9,891 nucleotides of DNA from Dehalococcoidia bacterium (GTDB lineage: Bacteria > Chloroflexota > Dehalococcoidia > SZUA-161): contig SOKG01000190.1 in the NCBI GenBank assembly GCA_004376205.1, positions 1 to 9,891 on the forward strand. The letters are read 5' to 3'. The position numbers and the translations under genes are program-made. A model generated the notes under the pieces. It did no database searches, was not told where the DNA came from, and was given only the letters and a program-made list of their open reading frames with translations. Below are positions 1-5,685 of this stretch, piece after piece. Position 1 is the first letter of the stretch; every line of letters begins with the position of its first letter.

Positions 1-142
1 GAGTTATCCCCTACTTAGGGGCAGGTTACTTACGCGTTACTCACCCGTTCGCCACTATCTCGATAAATCGAGACCGTTCGACTTGCATGCATAAGGCACG
101 CCGCCAGCGTTTATCCTGAGCCAGGATCAAACTCGCACTTTA
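1..142 (-). rRNA. rrs: 16S ribosomal RNA, 5' end (partial)
   Basis: Reading the minus strand from about 142 downward gives the universal 16S start: the 27F primer site GTTTGATCCTGGCTCAG (about 116-132), then the conserved helix with AACGCTGGCGGCGTGCC and GCAAGTCGAACG, and the GCGAACGGGTGAGTAACGCG block near 33-52. The V1 helix is GGTCTCGAT-TTATCGAGA. The gene runs off the left edge, so only about the first 140 nt are present. The 5' end at 142 was set by aligning the GAG before TTTGATC with E. coli positions 9-11; it may be off by a few bases. The pattern CTTATGCATGCAAGTCGAACGG resembles Dehalococcoidia from memory, which is the main taxonomic clue in the window. Confidence 0.97.
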
Positions 143-168
143 ATACCTTACTTCCTTCCACTATCCAG

Positions 169-198
169 TTGTTAAGGTGCTGACTACTTGCGTAGCAC
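169..198 (-). promoter_or_regulatory. rRNA leader boxB/boxA-like antitermination element
   Basis: On the minus strand, 27 nt upstream of the mature 16S end, there is a small hairpin CTAC-GCAA-GTAG (184-195, GNRA-type loop) with possible outer GTG/CAC pairs (177-198). It is followed by GCACCTTAACAA (169-180), which resembles the E. coli boxA TGCTCTTTAACA. A hairpin then boxA in the leader is the usual order for NusB/S10-dependent rRNA antitermination. The assignment rests on motif similarity and position only. Confidence 0.5.
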
Positions 199-208
199 TT
201 AAAGTAAT

Positions 209-237
209 AGTTTATGCGCTTTCAATGACTTTGTCAA
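209..237 (-). promoter_or_regulatory. 16S rRNA promoter P2 (proximal)
   Basis: Minus-strand TTGACA (232-237) is a perfect -35 box. It is separated by 17 bp from TAAACT (209-214), which matches four of six bases of the -10 consensus. Transcription would start near 202, giving a leader of about 60 nt that contains the boxB/boxA-like element. Confidence 0.6.
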
Positions 238-263
238 GCTTACTTCGCTTGCCACGCGCAGTA

Positions 264-292
264 TTTTTAGCACGCTTTGATGCGCTTGTCAA
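264..292 (-). promoter_or_regulatory. 16S rRNA promoter P1 (distal)
   Basis: A second minus-strand TTGACA (287-292) is followed after 17 bp by TAAAAA (264-269, four of six -10 positions). It lies exactly 55 bp upstream of the P2 -35 box, and both copies share the context GCTTGACAA, so the arrangement looks like a tandem rRNA promoter pair. Confidence 0.5.
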
Positions 293-319
293 GCCCCTTT
301 CACTGAATGTCCGCCGCAG

Positions 320-348
320 TTGACAAATTCCCCTGCAAGTGATATAAG
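320..348 (+). promoter_or_regulatory. Promoter of the histidine kinase gene
   Basis: Plus-strand TTGACA (320-325), a 17-bp spacer and TATAAG (343-348, five of six) form a near-consensus sigma-70-type promoter. It diverges from rRNA P1, whose -35 lies 27 bp to the left. The predicted start near 355 gives the kinase an unusually long 5' leader of about 210 nt. Confidence 0.65.
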
Positions 349-354
349 ACTTCC

Positions 355-567
355 ACGAAGTTCTCCGGCGACTTAACGTTAGCTTCGCATCTCTATTTTC
401 GCTCTGCTCCCGCTGAGGAGCAGACCACCGTGGCAGGTGCAGGTGCGGTTGATTTGGGGAACGGCACTTCTCCTGCTCGAAAACCTCGTCTCCAGGAGTG
501 CATGGTCGACACTCCCTGTGACACGGCCAACGACCCAGATTTCTCACTGTGATTGAGGAGGTGAGAG
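355..567 (+). other. Long 5' leader of the kinase mRNA, with hairpin and possible short ORF
   Basis: This stretch holds no recognisable gene. It contains a perfect 8-bp hairpin, TCTGCTCC-CGCTGA-GGAGCAGA (403-424). A 40-codon open frame starts at GTG 430 and stops at TGA 550-552, 15 nt before the kinase ATG. A GAGGAG sequence (415-420) lies 9 nt before that GTG and is partly buried in the hairpin. The peptide (beginning VAGAGAVDLGNG) resembles nothing I know, so it could be a leader peptide or chance. Just before the kinase, GGAGGTGAGAG (557-567) is a strong ribosome-binding site. Confidence 0.3.
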
Positions 568-2670
568 ATGGCGAGAACAGGCGGAGCCCTGCGAGAAAAA
601 CCGCCCCCCTCAGCTGGCGGCATCACCCAGCGCAAGCGGGCGGAGGAGGCGCTGCGGGAGAGCGAGGAGCGATTTCGCAATGTGCTTGAGAATTCCCTTG
701 ATATGATATACCGGCTAAGTCTTGAGACCGGTACATATGATTATTCGAGTCCGTCCTCCAAGCAAGTCATTGGTTACAGTCCGGAAGAGCTGCTAGCTCT
801 CGGCGTCGAGCAAGCGAGGTCTCTGGTACATCCCGACGATATTCAAAGGCTGGACGAGAATGTCATCCAGTTGTTGACGCAGGCGCTGGGACAGGGTGTG
901 CCTCACCGTATTGAGTATCGCTTCAAGCACAAAGAACTGGGGTACCGTTGGGTGAGCGACACCCGTTCACTAGTATATGATGAGAGAAATGTACCAGTAG
1001 CAGTAGTGGGCAATTTGACCGACATCACCGAGCGCAAGAGAGCAGAGGAGACGCTAAGAGACTCAGAAGAGCGGTACAGGCAGTTGTTCGACTCGATCAG
1101 TGACGCGGTGATAGTCTACTCCTCGGAAGGAAGGTTCCTAGACTGCAATGCCACTGCGCTGCAGCGGTTGGGCTACACGCGGGAAGAGTTCCTCCGCCTG
1201 GGAGCTGCCGATATCGTCCATCCGGATTTCCACCAGACTATGAAGGGTAACCAGAAGAGGATATGGGCTGGAGAACCCACTGTAGTGGAGTCGGTGCATC
1301 GCTGTAAGGATGGGAGGAGCATTCCCGTAGAAGTCAATGCCCGCCGGGTCGAATATAATGGGAAACCTGCTATCCTCGCTGTGGTACGCGATATAACGGA
1401 GCGCAAGCGGGCGGAGGAGGAGCTGCGAGAGAGCGAGGACCACTATCGCACCATCTTCGAGTCTGCGCCCGTGGCCATCTTCCACTCCACGCCCGAGGGC
1501 AAGATCACCAGCGCCAACCCGGCCATAGCCCGCATCTTCGGCTACGAATCGCCCGATGAACTCATGGCCGTGGTCAACAAATCCGGTGTTGCCAAAGCCC
1601 TTTACGTTCATCCGGAGAAACGGCCACCGGCTGTCGATATAGCGCTGGCGCAAGAGGGATGGGTCGTGTTCGAGAACCAATACCGTCGCAAGGACGGAAA
1701 CGTTATCACCGGGCACGTGCTCTTCCGCGCAGTCAGAAACCCCGACGGCACGACAAGCCATTTGGAAGGTTTCATCGAGGACATCACCGAGCGCAAGCGG
1801 GCGGAGGAGGAGCTGGTGAAGTACCACGAGCACCTCGAGGAGCTGGTGGAGGAGCGCACCGGCGAACTAAGCAAAGCCAACAAGCAGCTTCAACAGGAGG
1901 TCGCTGAGCGCAAGCAGGCGGAGGAGAAGCTGGAAAGGCTTTACCAAAAGGAAACTGAACTGCGCCAGGAGCTAGAAGAGGAAATGAAGAAAAGAGTAGA
2001 GTTCACCAGGGCGCTGGCGCACGAGCTGAAAACCCCGCTCACCCCCATGGTGATGTCAAGCGAGTTACTCACCTCTGAACTCAAAGATGAGACTTTGCTG
2101 AGGGTAGCCAGGAACATCAGCCGCGGCGCCGCTAACCTCAACAGCAGGATCGATGAACTCCTCGACCTGGCAAGAGAGGAGATGGGCATGCTCCAGATAA
2201 AGCCCGAGAGAGTAGACGTGCTGGGACTGCTTGGAGAGGTAGTTGAAGATGTGGCCCCGGTGCCTTCGAGTCGCGGCCAATCCCTGATCTCGAAGCTGCC
2301 TCCTACGCTGCCCTCGGTGCGGGCCGATAGAGTCAGGCTGCGGCAGATTGTGCTGAATCTGCTCAACAATGCCTTCAAATTCACCCCTGACGGAGGAGAG
2401 ATAACTCTAAGAGCCAGGCAAGAGGACGGGGACCTGGTAGTAGAGGTTCAGGATACAGGTCGGGGAATAGCTGAGGAAGAGCAGCAGCGGCTATTCGAGC
2501 CCTATCACCGCGTTGATGCTGACAGGGAGTGCATGGCTGGACTCGGGCTGGGGCTGGCGCTCTGCAAGACGCTGGTGGAGCTTCATGGAGGACGAATCTG
2601 GGTAGAGAGCGCGCCAGGCAAAGGCTCAACCTTCGGCTTCTCACTGCCACTGGAACGCTCCAGCAAGTAG
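568..2670 (+). CDS. Cytosolic multi-PAS sensor histidine kinase
   Basis: Autophosphorylating sensor of a two-component system. No receiver domain is fused and no response regulator gene is in the window, so its partner is unknown. There is no signal peptide or membrane segment, so it should sense an intracellular cue. Three PAS domains are visible at roughly residues 36-155, 169-277 and 292-408, each followed by a charged linker of the ITERKRAEE type (about 153, 276, 406). A long coiled coil (about 410-475) leads into the HisKA domain with the H-box ALAHELKTPLTP; the phosphoacceptor is His485 (codon at 2020). The HATPase domain has the N-box LNLLNNAFKF (about 596-605), the G1 box DTGRGI (629-634) and the G2 box GLGLGLALCK (658-667). 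ATG 568 follows a strong GGAGGTGAG site. The N-terminus begins almost directly with a linker-like segment (ITQRKRAEEALRESEERF), as if an upstream PAS had been lost. The PAS ligand cannot be told from sequence. Confidence 0.93.
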   Translation: MARTGGALREKPPPSAGGITQRKRAEEALRESEERFRNVLENSLDMIYRLSLETGTYDYSSPSSKQVIGYSPEELLALGVEQARSLVHPDDIQRLDENVIQLLTQALGQGVPHRIEYRFKHKELGYRWVSDTRSLVYDERNVPVAVVGNLTDITERKRAEETLRDSEERYRQLFDSISDAVIVYSSEGRFLDCNATALQRLGYTREEFLRLGAADIVHPDFHQTMKGNQKRIWAGEPTVVESVHRCKDGRSIPVEVNARRVEYNGKPAILAVVRDITERKRAEEELRESEDHYRTIFESAPVAIFHSTPEGKITSANPAIARIFGYESPDELMAVVNKSGVAKALYVHPEKRPPAVDIALAQEGWVVFENQYRRKDGNVITGHVLFRAVRNPDGTTSHLEGFIEDITERKRAEEELVKYHEHLEELVEERTGELSKANKQLQQEVAERKQAEEKLERLYQKETELRQELEEEMKKRVEFTRALAHELKTPLTPMVMSSELLTSELKDETLLRVARNISRGAANLNSRIDELLDLAREEMGMLQIKPERVDVLGLLGEVVEDVAPVPSSRGQSLISKLPPTLPSVRADRVRLRQIVLNLLNNAFKFTPDGGEITLRARQEDGDLVVEVQDTGRGIAEEEQQRLFEPYHRVDADRECMAGLGLGLALCKTLVELHGGRIWVESAPGKGSTFGFSLPLERSSK
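1399..1425 (+). repeat. 27-bp direct repeat, copy 1 (PAS linker)
   Basis: The 27 bases encoding the ERKRAEEEL linker before PAS3 are identical to 1789-1815, which follow PAS3. The offset of 390 bp is 130 codons, one PAS module. Twenty of these bases also occur exactly at 630-649, at the N-terminus of the same gene. Confidence 0.9.
1789..1815 (+). repeat. 27-bp direct repeat, copy 2 (PAS linker)
   Basis: Exact copy of 1399-1425, in the same reading frame, on the far side of PAS3. Recombination between the copies would remove or duplicate exactly one PAS module without a frameshift. Confidence 0.9.
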
Positions 2671-2757
2671 GAAAAAAGACCAGACCTCTGCTGACTTCCT
2701 AGCCTGCATAGCCCAAAGACTCAACTAACTCCAATCGAAACCCCGTTGGCTTCCGTG

Positions 2758-2787
2758 TTGACAATCCCCTTCCACTAATGGTATGTT
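2758..2787 (+). promoter_or_regulatory. Promoter of the Nfu-type gene
   Basis: TTGACA (2758-2763) is followed after 18 bp by TATGTT (2782-2787, four of six). The apparent upstream ATG at 2783 falls inside this -10 box, which argues that translation begins instead at ATG 2837. The rest of the 2671-2836 gap shows nothing else I can support. Confidence 0.5.
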
Positions 2788-2836
2788 AAAGATAGGAGAG
2801 CGAGTCAATTCTGCTGCAATTTTGGAGGGGAATAGC

Positions 2837-3055
2837 ATGAGAGAGAAAGTGGAGGCTGCCCTGGCCGAGATAAGACCTCATCTGCAAGCGGATGGAGGCG
2901 ACGTTGAACTACTGGATGTCAACGATGGCACTGTGACAGTGAGACTAACCGGTGCCTGTGGCGGATGCCCCATGGCAGCGATGACATTAAAGGACGGGGT
3001 GGAACGGATAATAAAGGAGCACGTCCCCGAGGTCGCTCAGGTGATCGCCGTCTAG
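2837..3055 (+). CDS. NifU/Nfu-domain iron-sulfur cluster scaffold protein
   Basis: A 72-residue protein consisting only of the NifU C-terminal (Nfu) domain, which binds a labile [4Fe-4S] cluster between subunits and hands it to client apoproteins in the cytosol. The family signature is clear: LQADGGDVELLDV near residues 16-28, then GACGGCPMAAMTLKDGVE, with the cluster-ligating Cys41 and Cys44 in a CxxC motif. Single-domain Nfu proteins of about this length are common. The start at 2837 is chosen because TTTGGAGGGG (2821-2830) is a good ribosome-binding site six bases upstream, and because the frame's earlier ATG at 2783 lies within the predicted promoter and adds no conserved sequence. No isc or suf gene lies next to it, so it appears to be monocistronic. 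Confidence 0.92.
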   Translation: MREKVEAALAEIRPHLQADGGDVELLDVNDGTVTVRLTGACGGCPMAAMTLKDGVERIIKEHVPEVAQVIAV

Positions 3056-3091
3056 GAAGCTGCTTCGGCCAGGAGATTCAGCGAGCAGTCT

Positions 3092-3110
3092 GGTGGGTTG
3101 CTAAGCCACC
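3092..3110. terminator. Weak hairpin between the convergent Nfu and lysC genes
   Basis: GGTGG (3092-3096) and CCACC (3106-3110) can form a 5-bp stem with a 9-nt loop in the 69-bp gap between two convergent genes. Neither strand has a clear T-tract after it, so this is at best a weak bidirectional terminator. Confidence 0.22.
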
Positions 3111-3124
3111 CCCCAACTTGCATC

Positions 3125-4345
3125 TTAGACCCCCTTTTCCAGTTCAAAGGCCCTGTGCAAGGCCCGTAAGGCGTCGCCCGCCCTGGCCTCATCGATAATA
3201 CAGGTTATCCTTATCTCCGAAGTAGTGATCAGCTCTATATTGATGCCCTCCTCGTAAAGAGCGCTAAACATCCTGGCTGCATATCCCGGCGCTGTCTGCA
3301 TGCCCGCCCCGATAACACTCACCTTCGCCAGTTTGGTATCACTGACGCACTCACGAGCACCGATGGATTCGACCACGGGCTCAATCACCTTCATTGCTTC
3401 AGCAAGCTCACCCTTGGCCACAGTAAAGGTCAGGTCTGTGATCTTGTTGATGCTGGCATTCTGCACAATGGTGTCTACACTTATGTTCGCCCTGGCTAGT
3501 GGATCGAAGATAGCGCCGGCAACACCGGGCTTATCGGGAACACCAACGATCGTTATTTTGGCTACATCGACGTCATGGGCTATTCCTCGTACTTTGTTTC
3601 CAACTTCCATGGGAGCACCTCCGTGAATAAGAGTACCTGCTTTGTCGCTGAAACTGGAGGCCACCAAGATGGGCATTCTGTACACCTCGCCCAGCTCCAC
3701 AGCCCGTGGGTGCACAACTCTGGCCCCGTAGGATGCCAATTCCAGCATCTCCTCGTAGCCTATTTCATCCAGCCTCTTTGCCTCCGGAACCAGTCGAGGG
3801 TCAGCCGTGTAGACTCCATCGACATCGGTATAGATCTCGCACCTATCTGCCCCTAAACCCACCGCCAAGGCCACCGCTGTAGTATCGGAGCCGCCACGGC
3901 CCAGAGTGGTGATATCCATTTCCTCGGTTGTCCCCTGAAAACCGGCAACGATTACGATCTTGTTCTTCTCAAGCTCCTTGCTGATACGATGAGGATCGAT
4001 GCCCAGAATTCGGGCGCGGCTATAGACAGCATCTGTCCTGATCCCGGCCTGGGCGCCGCTCAGGCTGATCGCGTTGGCCCCCAATGACCTCAAGGCCATA
4101 GCAAGCAGAGTGCTGGACACTATTTCACCGGTGGAGAGAAGAACGTCGAGCTCCCGGTCATCGGGATGGTCTGTAACCTGGTTTGCCAGCTCGATCAACT
4201 CATCGGTAGTGTCTCCCATAGCCGAGACCACCAACACAACCTGGTTGCCCCCTTCTTTGACTGCAACAGCCCGTCGGGCAACATTCTTGATCTTGTCAGC
4301 ATCGGCCACAGAGCTGCCGCCATACTTTTGCACAACGAGTGCCAT
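3125..4345 (-). CDS. lysC: Aspartate kinase, monofunctional, with C-terminal ACT domains
   Basis: Phosphorylates L-aspartate with ATP, the first step toward lysine, threonine, methionine and diaminopimelate. From ATG 4345 it is 406 residues, close to the usual size of Bacillus/Corynebacterium-type aspartokinase. The N-terminal amino-acid-kinase domain begins MALVVQKYGGSSVAD and has STGEIVSSTLLAMAL (about 71-85), GRGGSDTTAVALA and YTDVDGVYTADPR. Two ACT domains (about 265-400) should carry feedback control by lysine or threonine. The stop codon of the upstream gene overlaps an AGGGGGG ribosome-binding site. ATG 4348 directly abuts that site, while ATG 4345 has better spacing and gives the canonical MAL start, so I chose 4345. 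The gene is co-transcribed with the ApgM-family gene a few bases upstream. A second, internal start is likely (see 3608-3622). Confidence 0.96.
   Translation of the reverse strand: MALVVQKYGGSSVADADKIKNVARRAVAVKEGGNQVVLVVSAMGDTTDELIELANQVTDHPDDRELDVLLSTGEIVSSTLLAMALRSLGANAISLSGAQAGIRTDAVYSRARILGIDPHRISKELEKNKIVIVAGFQGTTEEMDITTLGRGGSDTTAVALAVGLGADRCEIYTDVDGVYTADPRLVPEAKRLDEIGYEEMLELASYGARVVHPRAVELGEVYRMPILVASSFSDKAGTLIHGGAPMEVGNKVRGIAHDVDVAKITIVGVPDKPGVAGAIFDPLARANISVDTIVQNASINKITDLTFTVAKGELAEAMKVIEPVVESIGARECVSDTKLAKVSVIGAGMQTAPGYAARMFSALYEEGINIELITTSEIRITCIIDEARAGDALRALHRAFELEKGV
3608..3622 (-). promoter_or_regulatory. Internal ribosome-binding site and start codon for an aspartokinase beta subunit
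   Basis: Within lysC the minus strand reads GGAGGTG (3622-3616), 5 nt, then an in-frame ATG (3610-3608, Met246). This would make a 161-residue protein (3125-3610) consisting of the ACT regulatory domains. From memory, B. subtilis aspartokinase II (alpha 408, beta 163 residues) and C. glutamicum LysC make a beta subunit in the same way, in B. subtilis also from about residue 246. Seen directly: the site and the frame. Inferred: that it is used. Confidence 0.55.
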
Positions 4346-4353
4346 CATCCCCC

Positions 4354-5541
4354 CTAGCCTTGTATTAGCTTTCTCATGATAGTATAGCCATCCTTTATGA
4401 GAGTCCCCGTGCTTTTCGCCTGCGCTTCGCTGAAGGCCTTGGCACCCGTGGCTTGAAAACCGGGGCCCCAGAGTACGAATGGAACCGGGTCTGGAGTATG
4501 GGTTTGGACCTCAATAGGTGTTGCGTGATCAGGCATAGCCAGTATGCGGAGACTATCCCCACCACTGGAAAGGAGCTGGCCCACCGCCTCCCGGTCTACC
4601 CTCTCGATGGCCTCTATCTTGTCATCGATGAGGCCAGCATGGGCAGCTTCATCAGGCGGTTCAATATGGATGAACACCAGGTCATGCTTCTGCAGAGCCT
4701 TGAGGGCACCGGCTACTTGCGCAGCATAGTCGTTGTCCAGGCCGGCTGTCACGCCGGGTATATCCAGGTTTCCTACTCCCGCCATCTTCGCCAGACCCCT
4801 GAGGAGGTCCACCCCCGATGTCATTGCTGCATCGAGGCCGTAAGTCCTCCTGAAAGGCAGGAGCTCGGGGATTCTCCCACTACCCCAAAAGAGCCAGATC
4901 ATGGTAGCGGGGATTTCTCCGCGAGATTGTCGCGCCTTGTTCACTGGATGGCCGCACAGCACATCTACAGAGCGTGCCATGAGGTCTCGCAAAAAGTCAC
5001 TCCCCGGCCCGTGAGGAAGGAATTCATCAATGGGCCTACCATGAATATCATGCGGTGGAGTGCAGGTCGCCTGGAGCGTATCCGCGTGCCCTTCTATCTT
5101 GCAGATGTGCCTGTAGCCGACCCCCTGGTGGAAATGTGTTGTCTCATTGCCAAGGCTTTCCTCCAGCGCGTCAATCAAGGCCTGGGCTTCGCTATCTCCG
5201 ATGTGGCCCGCGCTATAGTCCCGCATCTTCCCATCATCAATGGCGACCAGGTTGCAGCGAAAGACAACCTCACCCTCAGTGATAGGGATACCCATGCCTA
5301 TAGCCTCGATTGCGCTCCTGCCCCGGTAGTAGACCTTTGGATCGTAGCCAATTATAGACATACAGGCGCATGCGCTGGAGGGCTCCATCCCCGGCGGCAC
5401 CGTCTGTACCAGTCCCAGGGTGCCCTCCCTGGCCATTCGATCGAGGTTTGGGGTATGCGCCAGCTCCAGGCACGTTTCCCCCCCTCGCTCAGGAAGCGGC
5501 CAGCCTGAGGCGCCATCGATAATCACAACGCAGTACTTCAC
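4354..5541 (-). CDS. ApgM-family enzyme (COG3635), probable alternative homoserine kinase
   Basis: A 395-residue member of the alkaline-phosphatase superfamily, related to archaeal-type cofactor-independent phosphoglycerate mutase. Visible landmarks: the N-terminal metal-site motif VVIIDGASGWPLPERGGETC with Asp9, TPNLDRMAREG (30-40), MSIIGYDPKVYYRGRSAIEA (61-80), CTPPHDIHGRPIDEFLPHGP, and the C-terminal PPDEAAHAGLIDDKIEAIERVD and MPDHATPIEVQTHTPDP metal motifs. A branch of this family (TIGR02535, as I recall) is the proposed homoserine kinase in organisms lacking ThrB. Direct linkage to lysC, five bases downstream, supports that reading over glycolysis. Where archaeal mutases have P-G-S-D-V-A-N, this protein has P-S-S-A-C-A-C (54-60). 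The start is GTG 5541: an in-frame TAA lies three codons upstream, and there is no clear ribosome-binding site. A plain mutase remains possible. Confidence 0.85.
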   Translation of the reverse strand: MKYCVVIIDGASGWPLPERGGETCLELAHTPNLDRMAREGTLGLVQTVPPGMEPSSACACMSIIGYDPKVYYRGRSAIEAIGMGIPITEGEVVFRCNLVAIDDGKMRDYSAGHIGDSEAQALIDALEESLGNETTHFHQGVGYRHICKIEGHADTLQATCTPPHDIHGRPIDEFLPHGPGSDFLRDLMARSVDVLCGHPVNKARQSRGEIPATMIWLFWGSGRIPELLPFRRTYGLDAAMTSGVDLLRGLAKMAGVGNLDIPGVTAGLDNDYAAQVAGALKALQKHDLVFIHIEPPDEAAHAGLIDDKIEAIERVDREAVGQLLSSGGDSLRILAMPDHATPIEVQTHTPDPVPFVLWGPGFQATGAKAFSEAQAKSTGTLIKDGYTIMRKLIQG

Positions 5542-5550
5542 GACCAGTTA

Positions 5551-5579
5551 AGTATAGCGCTGTATAGGAGTCAATTCAA
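5551..5579 (-). promoter_or_regulatory. Promoter of the ApgM-family gene–lysC operon
   Basis: Minus-strand TTGAAT (5574-5579), a 17-bp spacer and TATACT (5551-5556) form a good promoter. Its predicted start (about 5543-5545) is only 2-4 nt before the GTG at 5541, so the mRNA would be practically leaderless, in keeping with the absence of a ribosome-binding site. The rest of the gap back to dinB (5580-5685) shows no clear terminator. Confidence 0.5.
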
Positions 5580-5685
5580 GGTAATTCGACCTCTGTGCTC
5601 CCTGCAATTTCTTCTACCTAGCAATAAACCTGCCTGAGTAGTCTAAGGTAGCGCAGCAAACATAGGTCACCTCGTCCCCATTTCC

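Noticed and set aside
212..547. A 111-codon minus-strand open frame between the rRNA and kinase genes
   Set aside because: It overlaps the rRNA promoters and the kinase promoter, has a composition unlike the neighbouring proteins, and has no recognisable motif.
1138..1833. A 231-codon minus-strand open frame inside the kinase gene
   Set aside because: Mirror of the PAS-domain coding sequence; the kinase frame carries all the conserved motifs.
2783..2836. Upstream ATG extending the Nfu protein to 90 residues
   Set aside because: This ATG falls inside the predicted -10 box and lacks a ribosome-binding site; the conserved domain starts after ATG 2837.
4453..5508. A 351-codon plus-strand open frame
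   Set aside because: It lies entirely antisense to the clearly conserved ApgM-family gene, has no ribosome-binding site, and its translation matches no protein family I recognise.
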